A DNA stretch of 64,000 nucleotides from Bifidobacterium asteroides (GTDB lineage: Bacteria > Actinomycetota > Actinomycetes > Actinomycetales > Bifidobacteriaceae), in NCBI RefSeq assembly GCF_003202695.1, contig NZ_QGLL01000001.1:310001-374000 (forward strand). The letters are read 5' to 3'. The notes beneath the pieces are model-generated. The model saw only the letters and a program-made list of their open reading frames with translations, had not been told where the DNA came from and ran no database searches. Below are positions 36,260 to 45,747 of the stretch, piece by piece. Both the position numbers and the translations under genes were made by a program. Within the stretch, counting starts at the first letter, position 1, and each line of letters opens with the position of its first letter.

Positions 36260-38734
36260 ATGTCGGCAGTGGCTCGTGTTGGTCTGCACAGCACCGTGGC
36301 CTCGCTGGTGGCCAACAGGCGTCGGGTGAGCGCTCTCAAGGCTCTGGGCGTGGTCACGGTGGGGGATGCGCTGACCTATTATCCTTTCCGCATCACCGAT
36401 CCCATGCAGGTCACCACTATTGCCGGTATTCGGCTTGGCGCGCCCTGTGCCTTCGCCGCTCGGGTCGATCAGGTGCATTTGGTGCCGCTGAGCGGCCGCC
36501 GGGGCTTTCGGCTGGATGTGATGGTGGGCGACGCAGCCTTCGTCGGTAGTCGGGGCGGCACTCCGCTTACGGTCAGGCTGGTCTTCTTCTCTCATAGGAA
36601 GCCCTATATGGACTGGATGGTCCGTAGGCTTCAGGTAGGGGCGGATCTGGTCGTGGCCGGTGAGCCCGGTGTCTATATGGATCAGCTCCAGTTCACCCAT
36701 CCAGAGACCCTGGTTGTTGCTGATGCCGATCAGGAGGTTTCTGACCCTTCGCGGTCCGAGTCTGCCAGCCTTGACGAGGCTTTGGAACGCGTCAGTCGGC
36801 CGCGACCGGTCTATCATGCCAGCTCCCGCATCTCCTCGGACCATATTCACGATGTCATTCTGGGTTTTCTGCGTATGCTGGCGCATGCCGGTGGCTCAAC
36901 TGGATCCATTCCTGTGGCCGGTGCCGCCGAAGAGGGGCAGACCAGTGCCGAGGTTCGCATCGATCCAGAAGCCTTGGGCCGGGCTATACCTGATGTGTTG
37001 CCCGAGCAGATCCGTGTCGATCAGGGGCTGATGCATCGTGCTCGTGCCCTTTTGGGCATGCATGCGCCCGATAGCTCTGACGACTTTGCCGCCGCACGCA
37101 AGACCCTGCGCTACGAGGAGGCCTTCGTCTCGCAGACAGCCCTTCTGCAGACCCGCCGTCAGACTCAGCAGCAGCCCACTTATCCATGCGCGGATTCGGG
37201 AGCTGACCGTGCAGAGACTCTGCCTGCTCGTTTCATCGACTCCCTGCCATTCCAGCTGACCGATGGGCAGCGTCAGGTCATCAATGATATCGGCGTCGAC
37301 ATGGCCCAGGATCAGCCAATGCAGCGGCTTCTTCAGGGCGAGGTCGGCTCCGGCAAGACCGTGGTGGCCCTGGCGGCCATGCTCCAAGCGGTCCAGGCCG
37401 GCCATCAGGCTGTCTTGGTGGCTCCGACCCAGGTGCTGGCTGAGCAGCACTACGCCTCCATCGGCGCCATGCTCAAGGCCATGGGCACTGATGTGACCGC
37501 CACTGCTGTAGAAGGCCGCCATAAGCCTGTGGACAACGTCACCATGATTCGTATGACGGATCAGCTGGTGCTGCCTCTGGTGCTGCTGACCGGAGGCATG
37601 AGACTTGCCCAGCGCCGCTCCGCCTTGGCTGTCTCGGCCTCGGGTCGTCCCTGCATAGTCATCGCCACCCATGCGGCCTTCTCCAGGACCTTCCAGGCTC
37701 CTAATCTGGCCCTGACCGTCATAGACGAGCAGCATCGTTTCGGGGTTGAGCAGCGCGAGGAGCTGCGCCGCAAATCCGACCGGGTGCCTCATCTGCTGAT
37801 CATGACTGCCACACCCATCCCGCGCACGGCCGCCATGACCTGGTTCGGCGATCTGGACATCTCCGCCCTGACCGAGCTGCCCAGCAACCGCAAACCAGTG
37901 CGCACCCACGTCATCGCCGAGTCTGACGGAGCGACCATGGGTGCTATGTTCCTGCACCTGCGTCGACGGATCGAGGCCGGGGAACGAGCCTATGTCATCT
38001 GCGCCCGAATCGACGAGGAGGATGACCCTTCGGCTGTCTCGGACCGCCCTGCACAATCCGCCGGATCCGATTCCCAGCCCCAGTTGTTGGCTGATGGTGA
38101 CCAGGGGGGTGGCCAGCGTCCGCCCCTGCACTCGGTGGCCGAAATGAGCCAGCGTTTGGCCGCCCTGCCGCAGTTTCAGGGCATTGCCATGGCTACGCTG
38201 ACCGGGCGGGATGACGATGCTGCCAAGAATGCCGTCATGGAGGACTTCGCCTCAGGACGCACGCCCCTGCTGGTGGCTACTACTGTGGTGGAGGTGGGGG
38301 TGGATGTGCCCCAAGCCTCCTGCATTGTCATCTTCGATGCCGATCGATTCGGACTCTCCCAGCTGCATCAGCTGCGCGGCAGGGTGGGACGCGGCGGCAC
38401 TGACTCTTGGGCCTTCCTGATCTCGCGCGCTCCTGCGGATTCTCCGGCTGCCGAGCGGCTTGAGGTCATTCGCGATACCACTGACGGAGCCAAAATCGCC
38501 GAGGAGGACATTCGAATCAGGGGAGCTGGCGACGTGCTAGGTGATGCTCAGTCCGGCGGTCACTCCTCTCTGAAGCTTTTGCGGGTGGTGACCGATGCGC
38601 CTATGATCGCCTGTGCCCGTGCCCAGGCAGGCCAACTCCTGGAGTCAGACCCCGCTCTGGCCGGGCAGCCGCAGCTGGCTGGCGCCGTTCTGGACTTCAT
38701 GAGGGGCAACGAGGGTTTCCTGGTCTCCAGCTGA
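36260..38734 (+). CDS. recG: ATP-dependent DNA helicase RecG
   Basis: Helicase that remodels stalled replication forks and Holliday junctions. The N-terminal wedge (OB-like) domain includes GDALTYYPFR. The helicase core shows Walker A EVGSGKTVV, the DEQH box DEQHRFGV, MTATPIPRT and LRGRVGRGG. At 824 aa it is longer than the roughly 690 aa of E. coli RecG. The surplus includes a hydrophilic loop of about 45 residues between CARIDEED and the region before MATLTGRDDDAAKN, plus extra sequence before the core. GGGAGGTGA precedes ATG 36260. rsmD follows after 16 bp. Confidence 0.95.
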   Translation: MSAVARVGLHSTVASLVANRRRVSALKALGVVTVGDALTYYPFRITDPMQVTTIAGIRLGAPCAFAARVDQVHLVPLSGRRGFRLDVMVGDAAFVGSRGGTPLTVRLVFFSHRKPYMDWMVRRLQVGADLVVAGEPGVYMDQLQFTHPETLVVADADQEVSDPSRSESASLDEALERVSRPRPVYHASSRISSDHIHDVILGFLRMLAHAGGSTGSIPVAGAAEEGQTSAEVRIDPEALGRAIPDVLPEQIRVDQGLMHRARALLGMHAPDSSDDFAAARKTLRYEEAFVSQTALLQTRRQTQQQPTYPCADSGADRAETLPARFIDSLPFQLTDGQRQVINDIGVDMAQDQPMQRLLQGEVGSGKTVVALAAMLQAVQAGHQAVLVAPTQVLAEQHYASIGAMLKAMGTDVTATAVEGRHKPVDNVTMIRMTDQLVLPLVLLTGGMRLAQRRSALAVSASGRPCIVIATHAAFSRTFQAPNLALTVIDEQHRFGVEQREELRRKSDRVPHLLIMTATPIPRTAAMTWFGDLDISALTELPSNRKPVRTHVIAESDGATMGAMFLHLRRRIEAGERAYVICARIDEEDDPSAVSDRPAQSAGSDSQPQLLADGDQGGGQRPPLHSVAEMSQRLAALPQFQGIAMATLTGRDDDAAKNAVMEDFASGRTPLLVATTVVEVGVDVPQASCIVIFDADRFGLSQLHQLRGRVGRGGTDSWAFLISRAPADSPAAERLEVIRDTTDGAKIAEEDIRIRGAGDVLGDAQSGGHSSLKLLRVVTDAPMIACARAQAGQLLESDPALAGQPQLAGAVLDFMRGNEGFLVSS

Positions 38735-38750
38735 AAGGACAACGGACCAT

Positions 38751-39350
38751 ATGCACATCATCGCCGGCCGATTCAAGGGATTCCCCCTTCCCGCTGCCCT
38801 CAAGGGCACTCGGCCCACTACCGATCGCACCAAGGAGGCCATTTTCTCCCACTTGGAGTCCGAAGACCGGCTGTCTGGTGCTCAGGTCCTAGACCTGTTT
38901 GCTGGCACCGGGGCCTTGGGATTCGAGGCTCTTTCCCGCGGTGCCCAGAACCTGGTGGCTGTGGAGTCTTCTGGTCGTGTCGCCGGACTGCTGTCACGCT
39001 CAGCCGCTGGGTTGCGTCATCATCCGGCATGGGATTCAGACATGGATATTCGCGTCAGCAGGAGTCGTGCTGAGCGCTTTGCTCGTCCTCTCTCTTCCGG
39101 TCATGAGGATGCCGGTCTGTCCGAGGCTTGCTTCGACCTGGTTTTCATGGACCCGCCTTATGATCTGTCGACAGAAGAATGCCAAAGCATTATGACTGAC
39201 CTGACTGCCCGAGAAATGGTGGACGATGGAGGCATGATCATTCTGGAGCGATCGACACGCACCCAGCCGCCCACGGCTCCTGAAGGATGGGCCATTGATC
39301 ATGCTCGCACCTACGGGGAAACGGCAGTCTACTATATAACGGCCCGCTGA
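38751..39350 (+). CDS. rsmD: 16S rRNA (guanine(966)-N(2))-methyltransferase
   Basis: SAM-dependent methyltransferase acting on 16S rRNA guanine 966 in the 30S subunit. MHIIAGRFKG and RPTTDRTKEAIF are the N-terminal signatures; VLDLFAGTGALGFEALSRGA is the SAM-binding motif I; MDPPYDL is the catalytic NPPY-type motif. It is 199 aa, normal length. It lies 16 bp after recG, an actinobacterial pairing, and is convergent with trmD. Confidence 0.94.
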   Translation: MHIIAGRFKGFPLPAALKGTRPTTDRTKEAIFSHLESEDRLSGAQVLDLFAGTGALGFEALSRGAQNLVAVESSGRVAGLLSRSAAGLRHHPAWDSDMDIRVSRSRAERFARPLSSGHEDAGLSEACFDLVFMDPPYDLSTEECQSIMTDLTAREMVDDGGMIILERSTRTQPPTAPEGWAIDHARTYGETAVYYITAR

Positions 39351-39389
39351 TAGCCCCGCAATGTGATGGTTGATTCATTTAACAGCGGA

Positions 39390-40340
39390 TCAGTTTGATG
39401 GCTGATCCTGAGATCTCGGATGAGTTTGCCGTGTATCCCAGCCCAAGTCCTCCAGGATGCGGCGGTCATGCTTATCGAGGGTGGAGCAGTCCAAACGAGC
39501 GATCAGGTCTGGACGGATCCGACTGGTTCGCCTGATGGCCTCGTCGCGCCGGAACCTGTCCACTCTTCCATGGTCGCCGCTGGTCAGTATCTCGGGCACG
39601 GAAATGCCTCTCCAGATCGTGGGTCGCGTGTACTGGCGATATTCCAGCAGTGGTTCGTCCCCGGTGTAGGACTCCTGCACGATGGATTCAGGATTGCCCA
39701 TGAAGCCGGGCAGAAGTCGGGTGATCGCCTCCAGCATGACCGAGACAGCCACCTCGCCTCCATTGAGCACGTAGTCGCCAATGGAGTACTCTCTGACGTC
39801 AATTCCCCTGCTTCGGTAGTAGTCGGGGATGCGAGCGTCGTAGCCCTCGTAGCGGCCGCAGCCGAATATCAGCCTCTTCGTCCGTGACAGCCTGGTTGCA
39901 TCGGCCTGGGTGAACAGAGGAGCGGATGGGTTGGGGAAGATCAGAACTGGTCCGACGGGATCAGCCTGATGGCTGTCAATAGATGAATCTGCCTTGGATG
40001 CTGTGCCACAGCTTCTGCCGCTGGGACTCTTCGCTGCTTCTTGTTGTCCTTTACCATCGGCGGTATCGGCTGTCTGGTCTATAGGCGGATGTTGTACAGC
40101 TGATTCGTCTGGCAATCCCAACAGATCGTCCAGGCATTGTCCCCAGATTTCGGGTTTCATCACCATGCCTGCTCCGCCTCCTACCGGCGTATCGTCCACG
40201 GAGTGGTGCACGTCATGGGTCCAGTCGCGCAGGTTGTGGGCGTGGATGGTCACCAAGCCCTTTTCCTGGGCCTTGCCCAGGAGGCTGAGTCCGGTCACGT
40301 CAAAATACTCAGGGAAGACAGAGACGATATCGATTTGCAT
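39390..40340 (-). CDS. trmD: tRNA (guanine(37)-N(1))-methyltransferase
   Basis: Knotted SPOUT methyltransferase that makes m1G37 next to the anticodon and prevents frameshifting. MQIDIVSVFPEYF opens the protein; DDTPVGGGAGMVMKPE, CGRYEGYDARI and YSIGDYVLNGGE are the SAM and knot motifs. Oddity: about 50 hydrophilic residues (encoded roughly at 39950-40100) are inserted after LDDLLGLPDE, before VLIFPNPSAP. The chosen start ATG 40340 matches the family; ATG 40358 would add six residues. In many bacteria trmD lies next to rimM; here about 6 kb of other genes separates them. Confidence 0.94.
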   Translation of the reverse strand: MQIDIVSVFPEYFDVTGLSLLGKAQEKGLVTIHAHNLRDWTHDVHHSVDDTPVGGGAGMVMKPEIWGQCLDDLLGLPDESAVQHPPIDQTADTADGKGQQEAAKSPSGRSCGTASKADSSIDSHQADPVGPVLIFPNPSAPLFTQADATRLSRTKRLIFGCGRYEGYDARIPDYYRSRGIDVREYSIGDYVLNGGEVAVSVMLEAITRLLPGFMGNPESIVQESYTGDEPLLEYRQYTRPTIWRGISVPEILTSGDHGRVDRFRRDEAIRRTSRIRPDLIARLDCSTLDKHDRRILEDLGWDTRQTHPRSQDQPSN

Positions 40341-40620
40341 GTCATCAACTCTACCCAAGCCTGGTTCGGGCCGGGCTCGGACGCGGATTGGTATGCCTAT
40401 GGGTGTTACACTAGCTGAGTCTTCAAGTCGCAGATGAAAAACGGCACGTTATGGCACTCGGCCATCGAACCGGTATCGGCTTGAGAGATGTCATCAACGC
40501 AGCCAGAGAGCTATAACCGTTGCGCAAACAGCAATGAGAGCGGCATCGGATGATGCCATGCCGTACGGATCCGTGGTGATGGCTATGTGAACAGTCTGAT
40601 GCGTTAGGAGCGGACGGTCC

Positions 40621-42024
40621 ATGGTCGACCATGTTGATAAAAGAACAAAACTGCTGATTACCGGCACTGCCGGGCTCGCCTTCTGCGGGGTGCTTTTGGA
40701 GACCTCGCTCAACGTCACTTTTCCGGAGATGACCCAGTACTTCAAAACCGGGCTGGGCACAGTCCAATGGCTGACCACCGGCTATCTGCTGGTGGTGGCA
40801 CTGACGGTCCTGGCCGCTGCCTGGCTGGAGCATTCATTCACGACCCGCGCATTGATTCTGGTCAGCGTCGGGATATTTCTGGGCAGCGACCTGATGTGCA
40901 TCCTCGCCCCATGCTTTCCTGTCCTTATGGCGGGACGCCTCCTGCAGGGCATCAGCACTGGCATCGCTCTTCCCTTGGTGTTCTCTCTGATCATGAAAAA
41001 GGTTCCTCTTCACATCCAGGGTCGTTACGTGGGCAGCGCTGGCATGGCGGTGGCTCTGGCGCCCTCCCTGGGCCCGACCTTTGGCGGAGCTGTTATCCAG
41101 GCCTTGTCCTGGCGAGCCATCTTCCTGATCGTGCTGCCCATTGAGCTGGTCTTCGGGGTCATAGCGCTCATCTCAGTTGATAAGGAGAGCGCCCACGTCG
41201 GCCCATTCGCCTGGATTCAGTTTCTTCTTCTGGGTGTTTTTCTTACAGGACTGACCCTGGGGCTGAGCACCCTGGATGTTCATGGTCCTATTACCTGGCT
41301 GTCCCTGTTCATCAGTGTCCTGGCCCTAGCTGCGGGGATTTGGGCTCTTACCCGCCAGCACGCCAGGCTGATCAACATCGCCGTCTTCCGGAACCGTATC
41401 TTTACCCTTGCCCTGATCCTCTACTTCCTGGTCCAGTTCGTTCAGATCGGCCTGACGTTCATCCTGCCCAACATGGCCCAGTCCGTCCTGGGAGAGACCT
41501 CTACCGTCGCTGGCCTGCTTCTGCTGCCGGGGAGCCTGCTCTCCGCGCTCTGCCAGCCTGTCACGGGCGGCTATCTGGATGGCCACGGCCTGCGTGGACT
41601 GCTCGCAGCGGGAAGCATCGCCTTCTTCCTTTCAGCCTTGGGCTTCCTGGTCCTCAGCCGGCATTTGTCCGTCGCGCTGATGGTCCTTCTCTACGCCTGC
41701 TACATGGTCGGTCAGGCTTGCGTCTTCAACAACCTGCTTACGGTCGGACTGCAGCATATCCCAGCCGAACTTGTGCCTGACGGCAACGCGCTCTTCAACA
41801 CCCTTCAGCAGTATTCAGGCGCTGCCTCGACCGGCGTCCTGGCTGCCATCATCACTGGCATGCCCAAGGCCAGAGGGATCCATGCCGGAGCTCAGGCCTT
41901 CCAGTTCGGAGCCGTCTGGGCCTTCGTCTTCGTTTTTCTCATCGTCCTAGGCATCCTCCTGGTGGCATGGTTCATGGAGCGCAGCCTGGCCCGTCAGGAT
42001 AGAGATGGGGTTCAGGTTGCATGA
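40621..42024 (+). CDS. MFS transporter, DHA2 (EmrB/QacA) drug-efflux type
   Basis: 467-aa inner-membrane protein with about 14 hydrophobic segments. LETSLNVTFPEM in helix 1 and GTVQWLTTGYLLVVALTVLAA in helix 2 are typical of proton-driven DHA2 multidrug exporters, and GRLLQGISTGIALPL matches motif A/C positions. AGGAG lies 10 bp before ATG 40621. No regulator is adjacent, and the 280-bp gap before it (40341-40620) shows no other gene. The substrate cannot be inferred. Confidence 0.88.
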   Translation: MVDHVDKRTKLLITGTAGLAFCGVLLETSLNVTFPEMTQYFKTGLGTVQWLTTGYLLVVALTVLAAAWLEHSFTTRALILVSVGIFLGSDLMCILAPCFPVLMAGRLLQGISTGIALPLVFSLIMKKVPLHIQGRYVGSAGMAVALAPSLGPTFGGAVIQALSWRAIFLIVLPIELVFGVIALISVDKESAHVGPFAWIQFLLLGVFLTGLTLGLSTLDVHGPITWLSLFISVLALAAGIWALTRQHARLINIAVFRNRIFTLALILYFLVQFVQIGLTFILPNMAQSVLGETSTVAGLLLLPGSLLSALCQPVTGGYLDGHGLRGLLAAGSIAFFLSALGFLVLSRHLSVALMVLLYACYMVGQACVFNNLLTVGLQHIPAELVPDGNALFNTLQQYSGAASTGVLAAIITGMPKARGIHAGAQAFQFGAVWAFVFVFLIVLGILLVAWFMERSLARQDRDGVQVA

Positions 42025-42052
42025 CTTCTGATTCGCTCTAGGAAGTCTGGTG

Positions 42053-43069
42053 TTAGTGCAGGAGCGAAATGCCGATCCAGACGGCCCAGCCTATCGCAAG
42101 GACCAGGTAGGGCCACCAGTGCATGCGGGTGATGGCCACGAACTCCCGGATGAAGGCGGTCGGCCAGTAGTAGCCCTTGGTGTGCGAACCGATTCCGTCG
42201 GCATTCAGTCCCACCTTGCTGGCGTATTCGCTGGCTCGGAAGACATGGTAGTCGCTGGTGACCAGGGCCACCCGGTAATGCTCGGGTCCGGTTCCCGTCT
42301 CGTATCGGGCATCCAGTATCTGCTTGGAGAAGCGCAGGTTCTCCAGAGTTGTGGTCGACCTGTCCTCCATGATGATGGCCTCGGCTGGCACTCCGCAGGA
42401 GTTGCGCAAATACTGAGCCATGGCCCTTGCCTCGCTGGTGACCTCGTCGGGGCCTTGCCCGCCGGAGACTACGAAGCGTCCCAGCCGCCCCTGCCGATTC
42501 CAGAGATTTACAGCCTTATCCAGTCGTCCCTGGAGCAGCGGCGTAGGCTCTTCGCCGCGCAGACCGGCCCCGTGGATGATGATGTAGTCGTAGCGGCGCT
42601 TGCGGGGCAGCAGTCTGTAGAAGTTGGAATAGAGCAGCAGGGCCAGGAAGGAGAAGAAGAACCAGGTGGCTTCCAGGTCGACCAGCCCGGCCAGCTTCTG
42701 CAGCCAAGAGGGGGCGCCAAGTCCATCCAGTATTGGCGAAAGAATCATGTAGGCAACCACGACCAGCGCCAGCAGTCCGGGCAGCAGAGTGGTCAGGGAG
42801 GCCCCCTCGTGTCGGATGACGATGACCGTATTGGCCAGGAGGAAACAGATCACCAGCAGGGGAGCGGCGATGAGCAGGATGACCAGGGGAAGGATCAGCC
42901 AGCGCATCCCGAACTGCAGAAGAAGCGCTCCGCCGAGGGTCAGCAGCAGCAGCAGAAACCAGATGGCATTGCGGAACTGCCGAGGCTCCTTGTGCAGGTC
43001 CCAGAAGAAGAGCAGACCGAAGATGATGGCGGGTGCATAGAGCAGAAGAAGCTGCAGGTGGTTGGACAT
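42053..43069 (-). CDS. DUF218 (YdcF/SanA/ElyC-like) membrane protein
   Basis: 338 aa. The first half has about five transmembrane helices. The second half is a DUF218 domain with YDYIIIHGAGLRG, FVVSGGQGPDE, MEDRSTTTLENL and VTSDYHVFRA. Related ElyC and SanA proteins affect envelope integrity and undecaprenyl carrier metabolism; the biochemical reaction is not settled. Start ATG 43069 follows AAAGGGG, whereas ATG 43138 adds an unconserved piece. A weakly hydrophobic C-terminal helix is present. It is convergent with the MFS gene, with a 28-bp gap. Confidence 0.87.
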   Translation of the reverse strand: MSNHLQLLLLYAPAIIFGLLFFWDLHKEPRQFRNAIWFLLLLLTLGGALLLQFGMRWLILPLVILLIAAPLLVICFLLANTVIVIRHEGASLTTLLPGLLALVVVAYMILSPILDGLGAPSWLQKLAGLVDLEATWFFFSFLALLLYSNFYRLLPRKRRYDYIIIHGAGLRGEEPTPLLQGRLDKAVNLWNRQGRLGRFVVSGGQGPDEVTSEARAMAQYLRNSCGVPAEAIIMEDRSTTTLENLRFSKQILDARYETGTGPEHYRVALVTSDYHVFRASEYASKVGLNADGIGSHTKGYYWPTAFIREFVAITRMHWWPYLVLAIGWAVWIGISLLH

Positions 43070-43181
43070 GCGCCGATTGCCCCTTTCACGAGAATGACCG
43101 CACAAGGTCTGCCTCCACTGTAGCGAATCGGCCAGCAACCTCCCATCCTTGACATGCCGCGGGCTCTATGACCGCCGTGGT

Positions 43182-43209
43182 AACATACATGTGGTAGATT
43201 TCATATGTT
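43182..43209. promoter_or_regulatory. Inverted repeat upstream of lutABC, possible operator
   Basis: AACATA (43182-43187) and TATGTT (43204-43209) face each other across 16 bp in an AT-rich patch of the 357-bp gap 43070-43426. A TTGACA at 43149-43154 has no -10 at proper distance. GntR-type LldR/LutR regulators often control such operons, but none is encoded here. The rest of the gap shows nothing. Confidence 0.25.
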
Positions 43210-43426
43210 CCAAAGCTGAGGATAGGCGATTCCCGGCGGTGCGAATTCCAGGTCGATACCGTGTAATGACGGGTCCTTTCAGGATTGCGCATCGGCGTCT
43301 GCGTGGGAGTGGACAGTCGCCAGACAACGATGCGTTTGAGGGATCAGGGGTTCAAGCACTCTTCAGCTCCTCCGCGATCCGGAGATGGTTCGTACCTGGC
43401 GTACAAGGTTGTAGAGAGGCGTGGCA

Positions 43427-44245
43427 ATGAAAGTAGTGATATTCTCCACCTGCGTGGTGGACCTCATGTTTCCGAACGTGGGGAAGGCCATGGTGGAGGT
43501 GCTGGAGCGGTTCGGCTGTGACACCTATCTTCCCAAAAAGCAGATCTGCTGTGCCCAGCCCACTTTCAACAGCGGGTATGTCAAGGAGAGCATGCAGGTC
43601 ATGCGCAACGAGGTCGATGCCCTGCTGAGCGTGGATGCCGACTACATCGTGGGTCCGGCGGGCTCCTGCGTGAATATGCTCAAGGAGTTGCCCTTCCACC
43701 TCAAGAGCGACCCCGCTTATGCGGCCAAGGCTCAGACCATGGCTGACAAGACCTATGAGTTCTCGCAATTCCTTTACCGGGTGCTGGGCGTGCTGGATGC
43801 GGGCGCCGAACTGGACGCTGTGGCCACCTACCATCGCTCCTGCCACATGACTCGGCTGCTGGGGGAGCGGACCAGCCCCTTCGTTCTGCTGGACCATGTC
43901 AAGGGCCTGACCATGGTCCCCCTGCCTCATATCGAAAACTGCTGCGGGTTCGGCGGCATGTTCTCCATGAAGGAGCCTGAGATCTCCAAGCAGATGGTGG
44001 ATGAGAAGGTGAACGACGTGCTCAGCACCAATGCCAGCGTTCTCATCTCCTGCGATCCGGGCTGTCTGATGAACATCGGCGGCCGCTTCAACCGGCGCGG
44101 CGAGAAGATCACCATCATGCACCTGGCTGAAGTGCTCAATCACAAGGTGGATATGAGTCGCGTCAAGTATGTGGACGGCCGCTCTGCAGGCGATGATGCC
44201 GTGGGCTCCGTCAGGGCTGCCAAGGAAGAGGGGGCTCTGGTATGA
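43427..44245 (+). CDS. lutA: L-lactate utilisation protein LutA (CCG-domain Fe-S protein)
   Basis: Part of the LutABC complex that oxidises L-lactate to pyruvate. It has two CCG-type cysteine-rich domains: KQICCAQPTFNSGY in the first half and ENCCGFGGMFS with HRSCHM in the second. They bind iron-sulfur clusters as in heterodisulfide reductase subunit B and GlpC/GlcF. It is 272 aa. AGAGAGGC precedes ATG 43427. The stop overlaps the lutB start (ATGA), so the operon is translationally coupled. Confidence 0.94.
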   Translation: MKVVIFSTCVVDLMFPNVGKAMVEVLERFGCDTYLPKKQICCAQPTFNSGYVKESMQVMRNEVDALLSVDADYIVGPAGSCVNMLKELPFHLKSDPAYAAKAQTMADKTYEFSQFLYRVLGVLDAGAELDAVATYHRSCHMTRLLGERTSPFVLLDHVKGLTMVPLPHIENCCGFGGMFSMKEPEISKQMVDEKVNDVLSTNASVLISCDPGCLMNIGGRFNRRGEKITIMHLAEVLNHKVDMSRVKYVDGRSAGDDAVGSVRAAKEEGALV

Positions 44246-45747
44246 GCAGCATGGTCAACGGCAAGAAGGCTGCGCAGTATCTGCGGACCAGCAAGGCTCC
44301 TTTCCTGACCAGGGTCAAAGAGTCCGAGCAGGACAAATTCGCCCAACAGGCCGTGGCCAAGGCCCAGGATGCCCAGTGGGTCAAGCGGGAGGCCGCCCGC
44401 CAGGAACTGGGCAACTGGGAACAGTGGCGCGACCTGGGCGAGCAGATCCGACAGCATGTCATCCGTTACCTGCCTGACTACCTGGAGGAGTTCGCCGACA
44501 ACGTGGAGAAGCGCGGCGGCCATGTTTTCTTCGCTCAGACCGACGATGAAGCCGCTCAGTACATCAAGCAGATCGCCATCGAAAAGAAGGCCAAGCACGT
44601 CGTCAAGAGCAAGTCCATGGTGACCAGCGAGATCAACCTGGATCCCACGTTGATGACTGTGCCCGGCCTGGAGGTGCTGGAGACCGACCTGGCCGAGTTC
44701 ATCCTGGAGGAGGACGACTGGGATCAGCCCACGCATCTGGTCTTCCCTGCCCTGCACAAGAACCGCGAGCAGGTGCGTCGGATTTTCGAGAAGAAGCTGG
44801 GCTACAAGGGCGACAACGACCCTCAGCACATGGCGCGGTTCTCGCGCAAGGTTCTGCGCAAGCACTTCCTCGAGGCTGACATGGGTATCACCGGCTGCAA
44901 CTTCGCCGTAGCCGACACGGGCATGATCAACCTGGTGACCAACGAGGGCAACGCCGATCTGGCCATGTGCATCCCCAAGACACAGGTGGTGGTCATGGGC
45001 ATGGAGCGTCTGGTGCCGACCATGAAGGAGGCCGAGACCATGGACAACATGCTGGCCCGGTCAGCTGTCGGCCAGAAGCTGACCTCCTACCTGACCTACA
45101 CTGCGCCGCGCACCGGCCAGGAGTCGGACGGACCGGACGATGTCTATGTGGTCATTCTGGACAATGGGCGCTCAAACGCTCTGGGAACGGTCTTCGAGCC
45201 CATACTCCAGTGCATTCGCTGCGCTTCCTGCCTGAACGTCTGCCCCATTTACCGGCACATCGGCGGTCATGGCTATGGATCCATCTATCCGGGACCTGTG
45301 GGCTCGGTGCTTTCGCCGGTGCTGGATGGAGGCTACGACGACTTCGGAGACCTGCCATACGCCTGCAGCCTGTGCGCAGCATGTACGGCCACTTGTCCAG
45401 TCAAGATCCCTCTGCATCAGCTCATGATCGAGCACAGGAGGATCATGATGGATGACCAGTCCGAGGCCAATCTGATCGACGATACGGTCATGAGAGTCAT
45501 GGGCCTGGGAACCGGCCACTCCTCGCTCTTCCGCACGGCTCTTGGTCTGGATCACACCATGCTGACGCCCATATCCAAGAAGCAGCCGGAGACGGCCAAG
45601 AACCTTTTTGCCAGTGATCGGCATGTGGAATGGATGCCCTTCGTCTTCGGCGGTTGGACCAAGGTTCGTGATCTGCCTGATCCGCCTAAGCACGGGCAGA
45701 ACTTCCGCAGTTGGTTCGCTCATCATAAGAAGGAGCAGCAGGCATGA
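44242..45747 (+). CDS. lutB: L-lactate utilisation protein LutB (iron-sulfur protein)
   Basis: 501-aa Fe-S subunit of the lactate-oxidising complex. The first two thirds are the LUD domain (GITGCNFAVADTGMINLVTNEGN). Two ferredoxin-type [4Fe-4S] motifs follow: CIRCASCLNVCPIY and CSLCAACTATCPVKIP. In Bacillus, LutB with LutA and LutC passes electrons from lactate to the membrane chain. It overlaps lutA and lutC by four bases each (ATGA). The order and sizes match canonical lutABC. Confidence 0.95.
   Translation: MSSMVNGKKAAQYLRTSKAPFLTRVKESEQDKFAQQAVAKAQDAQWVKREAARQELGNWEQWRDLGEQIRQHVIRYLPDYLEEFADNVEKRGGHVFFAQTDDEAAQYIKQIAIEKKAKHVVKSKSMVTSEINLDPTLMTVPGLEVLETDLAEFILEEDDWDQPTHLVFPALHKNREQVRRIFEKKLGYKGDNDPQHMARFSRKVLRKHFLEADMGITGCNFAVADTGMINLVTNEGNADLAMCIPKTQVVVMGMERLVPTMKEAETMDNMLARSAVGQKLTSYLTYTAPRTGQESDGPDDVYVVILDNGRSNALGTVFEPILQCIRCASCLNVCPIYRHIGGHGYGSIYPGPVGSVLSPVLDGGYDDFGDLPYACSLCAACTATCPVKIPLHQLMIEHRRIMMDDQSEANLIDDTVMRVMGLGTGHSSLFRTALGLDHTMLTPISKKQPETAKNLFASDRHVEWMPFVFGGWTKVRDLPDPPKHGQNFRSWFAHHKKEQQA

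Noticed and set aside
36896-38131. 411-aa minus-strand frame opposite recG
   Set aside because: Shadow of the RecG helicase core, whose Walker and DEQH motifs are on the plus strand.
43149-43172. TTGACA with TATGAC as a lutABC promoter
   Set aside because: The spacer is only 12 bp, too short for a sigma-70 promoter.
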